From: Paraburkholderia tuberum STM678
GTDB taxonomy: Bacteria; Pseudomonadota; Gammaproteobacteria; Burkholderiales; Burkholderiaceae
Assembly (NCBI RefSeq): GCF_902833905.1
Contig: NZ_CADFGP010000026.1
Coordinates: 47,065 to 111,064, forward strand
Length of the DNA: 64,000 nucleotides
Direction: 5' to 3'
Made by a program: the position numbers and the translations under genes. Positions 1-7,802 of this stretch are shown here, in pieces. How positions within the stretch are numbered: the first letter of the stretch is position 1; each line of letters starts with the position of its first letter. The notes under the pieces are model-generated. The model was given only the letters and a program-made list of their open reading frames with translations, did not search any database and was not told the origin of the DNA.

Positions 1-216
1 GAGACGCATCTTGCCGGCGACGCGCGCACCGGCAAACTGTGTTTCGGCGACGCACCGACACTCGCCGACGCGTGCCTGATTCCGCAGGTATTCAACGCGC
101 AGCGCTTCAAGCTCGACACCGCAAAGTTTCCGACGATCCAGCGCATCTACGATCACGCGATGCAACTCGACGCGTTCGCGCGCGCGGCGCCGGGCGTGCA
201 GCCGGACGCGGAGTGA
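1..216 (+). CDS. maiA: Maleylacetoacetate isomerase, C-terminal part (cut by window edge)
   Basis: The reading frame is open from base 1 to a TGA at 214-216, giving the last 71 residues of a zeta-class glutathione S-transferase-like protein. The stretch GDAPTLADACLIPQVFNAQR is the typical C-terminal helical-domain signature of maleylacetoacetate isomerases, which use glutathione to isomerise maleylacetoacetate to fumarylacetoacetate in tyrosine and homogentisate breakdown. The start and thioredoxin-like domain lie outside the window. A related zeta-class GST with another substrate cannot be excluded from this fragment. A hairpin terminator follows about 40 bases after the stop. Confidence 0.8.
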   Translation, partial: ETHLAGDARTGKLCFGDAPTLADACLIPQVFNAQRFKLDTAKFPTIQRIYDHAMQLDAFARAAPGVQPDAE

Positions 217-254
217 GCCCGGGATCGCTGACACGTCGACGGTAGCTCGAAACG

Positions 255-284
255 AAAAAAGGGCGCTCCGCTGAGTGCCCTTTT
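255..284. terminator. Intrinsic terminator between maiA and ftsY, probably bidirectional
   Basis: AAAAGGGC (257-264) pairs with GCCCTTTT (277-284) around a 12-base loop. The A-run on one side and T-run on the other allow termination in both directions, which suits the convergent maiA and ftsY genes. Confidence 0.75.
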
Positions 285-328
285 CCTTTGGTTCGCCGCG
301 AGCGCCGAGCGCCGCAACGATCACGCGA

Positions 329-1489
329 TCAGCCGCCCAGTAGCGCGTCCGAGAACTCCTCCGCGCTGAACGGCTGCAGATCCTCGACCTTTTCGCCGAC
401 GCCGATGAAATACACCGGAATCGGCCGCTGCCGCGCGATCGCCGCGAGGATGCCGCCCTTCGCGGTGCCGTCGAGCTTGGTGACGATCAGGCCGGTGAGC
501 CCGAGCGCGTCGTCGAACGCCTTGACCTGTGTGAGCGCGTTCTGGCCGGTGTTCGCGTCGATCACGAGCAGCACTTCGTGCGGCGCGCCGTCCTGCGCCT
601 TGCCAATCACGCGCTTCACCTTGCGCAGTTCTTCCATCAGATGCAGTTGCGTGGGCAGGCGGCCGGCCGTGTCGGCCATCATCACGTCGATCTTGCGCGC
701 GCGCGCGGCGCCGACCGCGTCGAAGATCACCGCGGCCGGGTCGCCGCTTTCCTGCGCGACCACGGTCACGTTGTTGCGCTGGCCCCACACGGCGAGTTGC
801 TCGCGCGCGGCGGCGCGGAACGTGTCGCCGGCGGCGAGCAGCACCGATTGGTCAAAGCTCTGCAGATGCTTCGCGAGCTTGCCGATGCTCGTGGTTTTGC
901 CCGCGCCGTTGACGCCGGCGATCATCATCACGAGCGGCTGAGCGCGGCCGAGCATCAGCGATTTTTCGAGCGGCTTGAGCAACTCGACGAGCAGTGTGCG
1001 CAAGGCGGTTTTGACCTGCAGCGGGGCCGTCAGGCGTTCGCCGCGCACTTTTTCGCGCAGCGCTTCGAGCAGGAATTCGGTCGCCTCGACGCCGGCGTCA
1101 GACATCAGCAGCGCGGTTTCGAGTTCCTCGTACAGGTCCTCGTCGATCTTCGTGCCGACGAAAATGCCGGTCAGGTTCGAACTGGTTTTCGCGAGGCCGC
1201 TCTTCAGACGCGTAAGCCACGAGCGCTTCGCGCCGGCATCCTGCACGGGCGGCGGGACGATTTCGACGGTGTCGAGCATGGCGTCTGGCGGCTCGGGCTG
1301 CGGCTCGATGATCGTCGTGGCCACAGGAGGAACGGGGGGCGCGGTGGGCTCGATGGGCTCGATGGGCTCGGCGGGCGCAACGGGCGCTGCCTCGGCCTCG
1401 GGTGCCGCGCCGTCTTGCGCCGCCAGCGATTCGTCTGCGGCGGTATCGGACTCTTTCGAGCCCTTGAATCGTTTGAAAAAGCTGAACAT
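329..1489 (-). CDS. ftsY: Signal recognition particle receptor FtsY
   Basis: A 386-residue SRP-family GTPase that docks ribosome-nascent-chain-SRP complexes at the inner membrane. The first ~85 residues are a Pro/Glu/Ala-rich acidic A domain, followed by the helical N domain and the NG GTPase domain. Visible motifs are the P-loop GVNGAGKTTSIGKL (near residue 193), DTAGRLPT, and TKLDGTAKGG near the C-terminus. The length is normal for betaproteobacteria. It is divergent from rsmD, as in Burkholderia, with a 250-base gap that shows no clear promoter. Confidence 0.97.
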   Translation of the reverse strand: MFSFFKRFKGSKESDTAADESLAAQDGAAPEAEAAPVAPAEPIEPIEPTAPPVPPVATTIIEPQPEPPDAMLDTVEIVPPPVQDAGAKRSWLTRLKSGLAKTSSNLTGIFVGTKIDEDLYEELETALLMSDAGVEATEFLLEALREKVRGERLTAPLQVKTALRTLLVELLKPLEKSLMLGRAQPLVMMIAGVNGAGKTTSIGKLAKHLQSFDQSVLLAAGDTFRAAAREQLAVWGQRNNVTVVAQESGDPAAVIFDAVGAARARKIDVMMADTAGRLPTQLHLMEELRKVKRVIGKAQDGAPHEVLLVIDANTGQNALTQVKAFDDALGLTGLIVTKLDGTAKGGILAAIARQRPIPVYFIGVGEKVEDLQPFSAEEFSDALLGG

Positions 1490-1739
1490 GATCTGACGTA
1501 TGGGAGAGCGCGCCGATGCGCGCAGCCGGCACGGGACCGGCGAAGCGGTGGGCAGCGCCGGGATGCGAAAAGGCGGGGCGCTGGCAGCCGCACATTTTAT
1601 CAGGCGTGCCGCGGCGCGTCGTATCGGCCGCTCGGCCAGGCTGGACGCGCGCCAACCCTGTGGTAACGTGAGCGCTCCGGCCCGCGCGCATCGACGCCGT
1701 GGGCGTGTTCATCACCTAGCTGAAACTGCGCGATACTGC

Positions 1740-2354
1740 ATGCCTCGTTTAGCACCTTCACGCGCCGCTGGCGCTTCGTCCAAAAGTGGCAAACCGCATG
1801 CCATTCGCATCATCGGCGGCGACTGGAAACGCACGCCGCTGCCCGTGCTCGATCTGGACGGCTTGCGCCCGACGCCCGACCGCGTCCGCGAAACGCTGTT
1901 CAACTGGCTCGGCCAGCGTCTGGACGGCCAGCACTGCCTCGATCTGTTCGCTGGTAGTGGGGCGCTCGGCTTCGAGGCCGCGTCGCGCGGCGCCGCTCGC
2001 GTGCTGATGGTGGAGCGCCATGCGCGCGCTGCCGGCCAGTTGCGCGCAAACCAGCAGCGGCTCGATGCACGCATGATCGAAATCGCCGAGGCGGACGGCC
2101 TGCGTCTTGCGGCGAGTCTCGCGCCAGGCTCGTTCGACGTCGTGTTCCTCGATCCGCCGTTCGATACCGACCTGCTCGGCAAGGCGCTCGCGGTGGCCGT
2201 GCCGCTCGTGCGGGCCGACGGCTATCTTTATGTCGAGGCCGGCGAAGCGCTCGAACCGGCCGCGCACGAGCCGCTGTCAGGCTGGGAACTCGTTCGGCAG
2301 GGCAAAGCGGGCGCTGTGCACTTTCATTTGCTGCAGCGCGAAAATAAGGAATAA
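1740..2354 (+). CDS. rsmD: 16S rRNA (guanine(966)-N(2))-methyltransferase RsmD
   Basis: Encodes 204 residues. The Rossmann methyltransferase fold is marked by the SAM-binding loop DLFAGSGALGFEAASRGA and the catalytic DPPF motif in VVFLDPPFDTD. RsmD methylates G966 of 16S rRNA in the 30S subunit. The frame stays open upstream to 1500, but the ATG at 1740 (MPRLAPSRAAG) gives the usual family length; there is no good Shine-Dalgarno before it. coaD starts 100 bases downstream, the common rsmD-coaD pairing. Confidence 0.93.
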   Translation: MPRLAPSRAAGASSKSGKPHAIRIIGGDWKRTPLPVLDLDGLRPTPDRVRETLFNWLGQRLDGQHCLDLFAGSGALGFEAASRGAARVLMVERHARAAGQLRANQQRLDARMIEIAEADGLRLAASLAPGSFDVVFLDPPFDTDLLGKALAVAVPLVRADGYLYVEAGEALEPAAHEPLSGWELVRQGKAGAVHFHLLQRENKE

Positions 2355-2454
2355 TGCGCGTTCCAAAAAAGGGCCGGGCGGTTTATCGTCATCCGCGCCG
2401 GTGCGAAATGCGTCGCCCGGACGTGCCCTTTTGTCTGAAGAGAGGAGAAGTCTC

Positions 2455-2964
2455 ATGGTAGTCGCCGTGTACCCGGGCACGTTCGACCCGCTGACGCGCG
2501 GTCACGAAGACCTCGTTCGGCGCGCGTCGAGCATTTTCGACACGCTGGTGGTGGGTGTGGCCGACAGCCGTGCCAAGAAGCCGTTTTTCACTCTCCAGGA
2601 GCGCCTCGCGATTGCGCATGAGGTGCTCGGTCACTATCCGAACGTCCAGGTGATGAGCTTCAAGGGACTGCTGAAGGACTTCGTGCGGACCAACAACGCG
2701 CGGGTGATCGTCAGGGGGCTGCGCGCGGTGTCGGACTTCGAGTACGAGTTCCAGATGGCGGGCATGAACCGTTATCTGCTGCCCGACGTCGAGACGATGT
2801 TCATGACGCCGTCCGATCAGTATCAGTTCATCTCGGGCACGATCGTGCGCGAGATCGCGCAATTGGGCGGCGACGTCAGCAAGTTCGTGTTCCCGTCCGT
2901 CGAAAAATGGCTGAAGGAGAAGGTCGCTTCGCTGGATCCGCAGGACGGCGCTCAGGGGACCTGA
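2455..2964 (+). CDS. coaD: Pantetheine-phosphate adenylyltransferase CoaD
   Basis: 169 residues. It transfers AMP from ATP to 4'-phosphopantetheine, giving dephospho-CoA in the penultimate step of CoA synthesis. The nucleotidyltransferase signature is clear: GTFDPLTRGHEDL (T/HxGH-type) near the N-terminus and SGTIVREIA near residue 128. A GAGGAG Shine-Dalgarno at 2441-2446 supports the ATG at 2455; the frame is open upstream only by chance. It is the last conserved gene before the accessory insert. Confidence 0.96.
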   Translation: MVVAVYPGTFDPLTRGHEDLVRRASSIFDTLVVGVADSRAKKPFFTLQERLAIAHEVLGHYPNVQVMSFKGLLKDFVRTNNARVIVRGLRAVSDFEYEFQMAGMNRYLLPDVETMFMTPSDQYQFISGTIVREIAQLGGDVSKFVFPSVEKWLKEKVASLDPQDGAQGT

Positions 2965-3129
2965 GCCTGAGTCGCGCGAATGCCGGTTTTGACGGATCAA
3001 GACCGGCCAGGCCTCGGTGATCGGCGCCAGGGGCATCGGTCGGCTGTTCCAAGTAATGTTGGCGAGCCGTATTGGCGGCGAACGTCAATCCTGTCGTTAT
3101 GCACGGGCATCGGTGTATTCGATGGTTCG

Positions 3130-3420
3130 TGCAAGCTGCGATGTCAATGATGATGCGAAGAACAAGAATTGTCTCTTCATCGCAAACGGGGCGATCATCA
3201 ATAGTCACGCCGGCTTGTCAGGTTCCTACGGAACCCTATCCGGAAAAAGTCACGGGCGTGGGCAATCGATATACCTTTGTCCAATTCGCCGAGTATGAAC
3301 TGACGAAGCGCACCAGTACGGTACGATGGATTTCAACAGGGTACAGGTGCCGCATACGTGGAATTGCCGGAGCGGAGCAACCAGACGGGCATTGCAAGAG
3401 GAATGAGGAGTTTTTCCTAA
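3130..3420 (+). pseudogene. Remnant of an outer-membrane porin gene, frameshifted
   Basis: No intact gene is present, but pieces in three frames read like a Burkholderia-type trimeric porin. Frame 2 gives IINSHAGLSGSYGTLSG, near 3193-3245, resembling the porin segment R-x-A-[YF]-V-G-L-S-G-x-[FY]-G-T. Frame 3 gives GNRYTFVQFAEYELTKRTS up to 3316. Frame 2 continues YGTMDFNR, and frame 1 ends TGAAYVELPERSNQTGIARG with a stop at 3418-3420, matching the closing strands of such porins. At least two frameshifts and loss of the N-terminal half are needed to explain this. Recognition is by motif memory only, so the family call is tentative. Confidence 0.5.
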
Positions 3421-3455
3421 CCGGATAGTGCCGGCTTAACCGAAGCAGAACAATG

Positions 3456-3803
3456 TCAGCTTCCCTTCGCAGCTTTCGTGAACGCCTCGGCAAGTTTGTC
3501 GAAGTGCCGGAGGGCCGCGGGCGTCAGCTCGACCTGTTTGCGGCGAGCGTCTTCGGTGTCGTTGAGCAGGAGCCAGCCCTTTTCGCGCATTGACGTGATA
3601 CGGGCATGCAAGGTAGCCGGCGACCCCAGCGCACTTTGGGCCATCATGTCTCGAACTGACAGGCGTTCGTTTTTTTGCCTCATGCGAGCAACGAACTCCA
3701 GGATCTTTTCTTCGAGTGGATCGAGCGCGGGAAGTGCGGGAAGACCTCGCAGTGCTTCGGTCAATTGAAGAAATCGAAGATAGATATCAGCAGGGCGGCC
3801 CAT
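3456..3803 (-). CDS. MarR-like winged-helix transcriptional regulator
   Basis: About 115 residues from the ATG at 3803 (MGRPADIYLRFLQLTEALRG); the frame extends to 3833. The middle contains a winged-helix pattern: LEEKILEFVARMRQKNERLSVRDMM, then a recognition helix SPATLHARITSMREKGWL and a wing with DTEDARRKQVELTP, as in MarR-family proteins. It is short for the family because the dimerisation helices are trimmed. It lies between the porin remnant and a truncated membrane-protein copy on the opposite strand, so it may once have controlled that gene. Its target and ligand are unknown. Confidence 0.65.
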   Translation of the reverse strand: MGRPADIYLRFLQLTEALRGLPALPALDPLEEKILEFVARMRQKNERLSVRDMMAQSALGSPATLHARITSMREKGWLLLNDTEDARRKQVELTPAALRHFDKLAEAFTKAAKGS

Positions 3804-3893
3804 GACTATCGCTCCAACGAAAACGCCGCTCACCCGAGCGCGGAAAGCGAACCTTGATGCCCTGCGACAACCGGGCTTCCCTATTTTATCTCC

Positions 3894-4040
3894 ATGTCCA
3901 GCTTACGTTTGGGTTTGCTCCCGGTCGCGGGCACGGCCATCGCGTTCGCGCTGTCGCTCTGGATCGACCAGGAAGTCTTCACGCACATCGAGTTCCACGC
4001 GAACCATTTCTCTCAGGTTTGGCCGTTACAAAAACTATAA
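3894..4040 (+). pseudogene. Truncated copy of the membrane-protein gene at 4951-5649
   Basis: A 48-codon open frame begins MSSLRLGLLPVAGTAIAF and continues SLWIDQEVFTHIEF. The intact gene at 4951 begins MSSLRLHFWSIAGTLIAF and continues SLWINQEVFTHTSF. Similarity covers about 34 codons, both in DNA and protein, then stops abruptly. The fragment ends QKL-stop in AAAACTATAACG, which resembles the end of the full copy (AAAGCTATAATG), so an internal deletion of a complete copy is possible. Only the first transmembrane helix remains, and function is unlikely. Confidence 0.7.
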
Positions 4041-4127
4041 CGATAAAGTCGCGCATTGCCAAGATTCGTGCGGGTGATCAACTCGAGCCGTCGCTGGAGG
4101 ACGATTGGCTGCTTTCCGAAGGCGGAT

Positions 4128-4736
4128 TCAACCGGTCGATGCAACACTAGGATCGTCGATCAAGTGGCGAAGGCTGTAGGGCGCTACGTGCTCGTACAGG
4201 ATCGGCCAATCTACCGCGAGTAGCGGAATCGTTGGGTCTTTCCGACACCAGTACGCAACAAACCGCGCCCAGCCCCCGAGAAACATTCCGTTGCCAGAAC
4301 TCAGCAGACACGGAGGGCGAGCGACAGGCGGAACCAGCATCCGCGGCATTCCCGCCGCCAGGGTTTCAAGGGCGTCCGACGATTCGTGTGACGCCAGCAG
4401 ACTGTCCTCGGTATCAGACAGGTATCGACGTACTTCTTCTGCGACGCATGTGCTGCGAAGTTCCAGGTAAGAGGCGCGGACTTCATCAAGTACTGAAGTG
4501 GGCACACACGAATAATTGGAGCCACCCAGTCTTTCCAAAGCAGCGCGCCTGACGAAGTCAGGAAGCGCCCCCAACCTTGTTTCGCAGCCGAGCAACGCAT
4601 CTCGAAAGACGGGATAGCACGCGAGCCATGCAGCAGGCGGGCAGCCTACTGGTCGGCGTGCCGATAGCCACCGGTTCGTCCGGATAGCGCGTTCCGTTCC
4701 AGCCTGTTCTCTCAGGTTCATCGCTATAAAAAGCAT
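4128..4736 (-). CDS. Hypothetical protein, unrecognised
   Basis: An open frame on the reverse strand runs from 4898 to a TAG at 4128; the region before ATG 4736 is less likely to be coding because it overlaps the promoter area of the divergent membrane-protein gene. From 4736 it would be about 202 residues (MLFIAMNLREQAG...). No domain is recognised. Residues near the C-terminus (GGWARFVAYWCRKDPTIPLL) are aromatic-rich. Base composition is visibly less GC-rich than the flanking core genes. No convincing Shine-Dalgarno is visible at any of the candidate starts (4898, 4790, 4736, 4721). It may be a real accessory gene or a decayed one. Confidence 0.35.
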   Translation of the reverse strand: MLFIAMNLREQAGTERAIRTNRWLSARRPVGCPPAAWLACYPVFRDALLGCETRLGALPDFVRRAALERLGGSNYSCVPTSVLDEVRASYLELRSTCVAEEVRRYLSDTEDSLLASHESSDALETLAAGMPRMLVPPVARPPCLLSSGNGMFLGGWARFVAYWCRKDPTIPLLAVDWPILYEHVAPYSLRHLIDDPSVASTG

Positions 4737-4847
4737 ATCAATATGGACGCGGCTCTGCATGCTTGTCGAGCCGGGCATAAAGCTATACATGGGTTTTCGG
4801 TCGCGTCGCGCAGAACTTGAGGGCCTCGCGAAATTTTTTCCGTGAGC

Positions 4848-4864
4848 GTCACGATATCTGTGAC
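4848..4864. promoter_or_regulatory. Inverted repeat GTCAC-N7-GTGAC upstream of the membrane-protein gene
   Basis: GTCAC (4848-4852) and GTGAC (4860-4864) flank a seven-base spacer GATATCT. The repeat lies 45 bases before a TATGAT -10-like box (4909-4914) and about 85 bases before the ATG at 4951. It could bind a dimeric regulator such as the nearby MarR-like protein; this is inference from symmetry alone. Confidence 0.35.
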
Positions 4865-4950
4865 CGAAAGCCTGCTGCTTGTGCTCGCGGAACGCCATAC
4901 GGGCACGCTATGATGCATTCGGCAAAAGCAACCGAGGATGGCTCACCGCA

Positions 4951-5649
4951 ATGTCTAGCTTACGTTTGCATTTTTGGTCGATCGCTGGGACCCTGATCGC
5001 GTTCCTGGCGTCGCTGTGGATCAATCAGGAGGTGTTTACGCACACGTCTTTCGTGCGAGGCGTCAACTGGATTTTCCTGCCGTCTGGTGTTCGGCTTCTC
5101 AGCACGTTGCTGGTTGGGTTCGATGGTGCACTCGGCCTGCTGCTTGCCGGACTGATTACAGACTTTCTGTACTGGTTTCCGCATGACCCGGTGCGTGCAA
5201 TAGCAGGCGCCTTGCTTGGGTCACTGGCACCGTATCTGGTCTACAGGTTTGCGCTCGAGTATTTCGATCTGCGCGCATCGCTGACGAACCTGACGCCGAA
5301 GCGGCTGCTTGTTCTGGCTGTCGCCTATTCGGGAGCAAATACGCTGTTTCACCACCTGTGGTTCGCGCTGGCCGGTACGACGAAGAACTGGTTCGAAAGC
5401 TTCTTCACGATGTTTGTGGGTGATCTGGCCGGCGCGCTAATCATTCTGTATGTGATGAAGGCATTGCTGGCCCTGTTGCCGAAACAGCCCGGCAATTCCC
5501 GCGTGTCGAATGGCATGTTCAGCATCCAGTTGGCGTTGAACAGCGCATACGCCAACCAGTTTGCGACGAAGGCTACCGGGCCGAGAAGCGCAGCCGTCCA
5601 TGATCCTGGCGTGGGATTGCACGGCCGTGCGGGGGCGAAAAAGCTATAA
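4951..5649 (+). CDS. MASE1-like integral membrane protein, function unknown
   Basis: 232 residues with about five hydrophobic segments: residues ~8-24, ~40-75 (FLPSGVRLLSTLLVGFDGAL), ~85-105, ~120-145 and ~150-175. The segment around PSGVRLLSTLLVGFDGALGL resembles the MASE1 sensory membrane domain, but no kinase, cyclase or other output domain follows. The last ~50 residues are hydrophilic. It lies in the accessory insert next to a truncated copy of itself. Its stop codon overlaps the -10 box of the ferredoxin promoter. The start at ATG 4951 is supported by the aligned start of the truncated copy. Confidence 0.7.
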   Translation: MSSLRLHFWSIAGTLIAFLASLWINQEVFTHTSFVRGVNWIFLPSGVRLLSTLLVGFDGALGLLLAGLITDFLYWFPHDPVRAIAGALLGSLAPYLVYRFALEYFDLRASLTNLTPKRLLVLAVAYSGANTLFHHLWFALAGTTKNWFESFFTMFVGDLAGALIILYVMKALLALLPKQPGNSRVSNGMFSIQLALNSAYANQFATKATGPRSAAVHDPGVGLHGRAGAKKL

Positions 5650-5650
5650 T
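5645..5650 (+). promoter_or_regulatory. Consensus -10 box upstream of the ferredoxin gene
   Basis: A perfect TATAAT lies 33 bases before the ferredoxin ATG. A TTGCAC at 5617-5622 is the nearest -35-like element, but the 22-base spacing is too long, so -35 recognition is uncertain. The TAA stop of the upstream membrane-protein gene forms part of this box. Confidence 0.5.
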
Positions 5651-5682
5651 GTATTGTTTTCTCTAGCAAAGTTGGTGGCGGC

Positions 5683-5940
5683 ATGGCCCTGATGATTACC
5701 GACGAGTGCATCAATTGCGACGTCTGCGAGCCCGAGTGCCCGAACGACGCGATTTCGATGGGCCCGGAAATCTATGTGATCGACCCGAAGAAGTGCACCG
5801 AGTGCGTCGGTCATTTCGACGAGCCTCAATGCATTCAGGTGTGTCCGGTCGAGTGCATTCCGCGTGACCCGAACCACCTGGAAACGCCCGAAGGTTTGAT
5901 GGCGAAATATCACGCGTTGCAGGCCGCCAAGGGCACCTGA
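5683..5940 (+). CDS. YfhL-family 4Fe-4S dicluster ferredoxin
   Basis: 85 residues with two cluster-binding motifs: CINCDVCEPECP (CxxCxxCxxxCP) near residue 9, and CTECVGHFDEPQCIQVCPVEC with the spacer typical of YfhL/FdxN-type bacterial ferredoxins. It is a small soluble electron carrier whose physiological partner is not shown by the context. In Burkholderia this gene usually follows coaD directly; here 2.7 kb separate them. It ends in a strong terminator shared with hisC. Confidence 0.92.
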   Translation: MALMITDECINCDVCEPECPNDAISMGPEIYVIDPKKCTECVGHFDEPQCIQVCPVECIPRDPNHLETPEGLMAKYHALQAAKGT

Positions 5941-5960
5941 CGTTCGCGGGAGACGCGCAA

Positions 5961-6000
5961 AAGAAAACGGCGAAGGCCTGCGGGCCTTCGCCGTTTTCTT
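5961..6000. terminator. Bidirectional intrinsic terminator between ferredoxin gene and hisC
   Basis: A perfect 18-base-pair stem (5961-5978 with 5983-6000) has a four-base loop, an A-rich left end and a T-rich right end. It serves two convergent genes. Confidence 0.9.
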
Positions 6001-6018
6001 TTGGGGGCGGCGTTTCCG

Positions 6019-7098
6019 TTATCCGACGTAAGCGCTGAAAATGCCGCGCAAAGCGTCGAGCAGTATGTCGCATTCGGCGTCGGTGCCGACCGAGATCCGC
6101 AAATGCTGGTCGATGCGCGGCGCGTTGAAATGCCGCACGAAAATTTCCTTTTGCCGCAACCGCGACGCGAGCGTCGCCGCGTTGTACCCCTCATGCCGCG
6201 CGAACAGCAGATTCGCCGCCGATGGCACCACCTCGAAGCCGAGCGCGGTCAATTCCGCCGCAAGCCGTTCGCGGCTCGCGATCACCTTCGCGCAGCATTC
6301 GCGAAACCACGCGTCGTCTTCGTAGGCGGCGGTGGCCGCGACTTGCGCGAGGCGGTCGAGCGGGTACGAATTGAAGCTGTCCTTCACGCGATTGAGCGCA
6401 TCGATCAACGCGGGATCGCCGAACGCAAAGCCGACGCGCATGCCGGCGAGCGAACGCGACTTCGACACGGTCTGCACGACGAGCAGATTCGGATAGCGCG
6501 CGATCAGCGCAATCGCCGACTCGGCGCCGAAGTCGACATACGCTTCGTCCATCACCACGACCGAATCAGGATGGCTCGCGACGAGGCGTTCGATTTCCGC
6601 GAGCGGCAGCGGCCGGCCGGTCGGCGCGTTCGGATTCGGAAACAGGATGCCGCTGTTGGGCACCGTGTAGTCGTCGACGTTGATCGCGAAGCTGTCGTCG
6701 AGGGGGATGGTCCGATAGTCGACCTCGAACAGCTTCGCGTAGGTCGGATAGAAGCTGTAAGTGATGTCGGGAAACAGCAGCGGCTTGTCGTGCTTGAGCA
6801 AGGCCTGGAACGTTAGCGCGAGTACCTCGTCCGAGCCGTTGCCCGCGAACACCTGCTCGGCGCGGATGCCGTGATACGCGGCGACCGTTTCGCGCAGCTT
6901 GCGTGCGCTCGGATCGGGATAGCGGCGCAGTGCGTCGGCCGTGTCGCCGAGCTCGCGGCGGATCGCGTCTAGCACGCGCGGCGACGGCGGATACGGATTC
7001 TCGTTGGTATTCAGCTTCACCGGATGCGCGAGCGCGGGCTGCTCGCCCGGCACGTACGGCGTCAGACGGTGAACGATGTCGCTCCAGTAGCGGCTCAA
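6019..7098 (-). CDS. hisC: Histidinol-phosphate aminotransferase HisC
   Basis: 359 residues of a fold-type I PLP aminotransferase that interconverts imidazole-acetol phosphate and histidinol phosphate in histidine synthesis. Seen are NTNENPYPPSP at the N-terminus, NPNAPTGRPLP, the DEAYVDFG aspartate that holds PLP, and the PLP lysine in VSKSRSLAGMRVGF. Translation appears to start at a TTG (7098), preceded by a strong AAGGAG Shine-Dalgarno with six-base spacing. It lies apart from the main his operon, as is usual for this second hisC in Burkholderia. Confidence 0.93.
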   Translation of the reverse strand: MSRYWSDIVHRLTPYVPGEQPALAHPVKLNTNENPYPPSPRVLDAIRRELGDTADALRRYPDPSARKLRETVAAYHGIRAEQVFAGNGSDEVLALTFQALLKHDKPLLFPDITYSFYPTYAKLFEVDYRTIPLDDSFAINVDDYTVPNSGILFPNPNAPTGRPLPLAEIERLVASHPDSVVVMDEAYVDFGAESAIALIARYPNLLVVQTVSKSRSLAGMRVGFAFGDPALIDALNRVKDSFNSYPLDRLAQVAATAAYEDDAWFRECCAKVIASRERLAAELTALGFEVVPSAANLLFARHEGYNAATLASRLRQKEIFVRHFNAPRIDQHLRISVGTDAECDILLDALRGIFSAYVG

Positions 7099-7148
7099 GC
7101 GATTCTCCTTGCGGGGCCGATTGCGGGTGTCGATGAGTGTGGCGCGCG

Positions 7149-7754
7149 TCAGCTGTTGTTGCGATGCAGTTGCATCATTGCGCGTTCGAGCTCGCCCTTG
7201 ATGATCTGCGGCATCACCGCGAGCGCGCGTTCGATCGACGCGTCGATGACCTCCTGCTCTTCTCGCCGCGGCGGCTTCAGCACATAGTTCGCGACGTCCG
7301 GCTTCGCGCCGGCGCGCGCGCTTTCAGGAATCAGATCGCGCGGATGGCCGATGCCGATCCGCAGCCGCCAGTATTGCTGCGACGACAGATGCGCGCTGAT
7401 GTCCTTCAGCCCATTATGCCCGCCGCTGCCGCCCCCGAGCTTCAGCTTGACGCTGCCGGGTGGCATGTCGAGCTCGTCGTGTGCGACGAGGATCTCGTCG
7501 GGAAGAATCTTGAAGAATTGCGCGAGCGCGACGACCGATTGACCAGAGCGGTTCATGTAGGTTTGCGGCTCGAGCAGATGCACTTCCTCGCCATGCAACC
7601 GCGCTTTCGCGTAAAAGCCGTGAAAGCGCCGCTCGTCGCGCAGCGCGGTGCCGGCCTCGCGCGCGAGTTGATCGACCAGCCAGCAGCCGGCGTTGTGACG
7701 CGTCGCGGTGTATTCGGCGCCCGGATTGCCGAGCCCGACGATCAGCTTGATCAT
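7149..7754 (-). CDS. pth: Peptidyl-tRNA hydrolase
   Basis: 201 residues. It releases tRNA from peptidyl-tRNA that drops off ribosomes. The N-terminus IVGLGNPGAEYTATRHNAGC contains the conserved Asn and the catalytic His (RHNAG); later come LEPQTYMNRSGQSV, VAHDELDMPPG and GGSGGHNGLKDI, all family signatures. It follows rplY on the same strand, with a terminator between them, so it may use its own promoter. Confidence 0.96.
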   Translation of the reverse strand: MIKLIVGLGNPGAEYTATRHNAGCWLVDQLAREAGTALRDERRFHGFYAKARLHGEEVHLLEPQTYMNRSGQSVVALAQFFKILPDEILVAHDELDMPPGSVKLKLGGGSGGHNGLKDISAHLSSQQYWRLRIGIGHPRDLIPESARAGAKPDVANYVLKPPRREEQEVIDASIERALAVMPQIIKGELERAMMQLHRNNS

Positions 7755-7802
7755 GATTGCGTGAGTCCACCAAGTCCGGAAGTGAAACGTACCGGACTAG
7801 AA

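Noticed and set aside
1725..1742. GATACT -10 box giving a leaderless rsmD
   Set aside because: It lies only three bases before the ATG, so the transcript would begin inside the gene.
3072..3428. A 118-codon intact gene over the porin remnant
   Set aside because: Only part of it matches the porin pattern; the matching continues in other frames, so it is a relic.
5349..5714. Reverse frame with a hydrophobic stretch opposite the membrane gene end
   Set aside because: It spans the ferredoxin promoter and overlaps the ferredoxin start; the hydrophobic part is probably a mirror of the forward coding.
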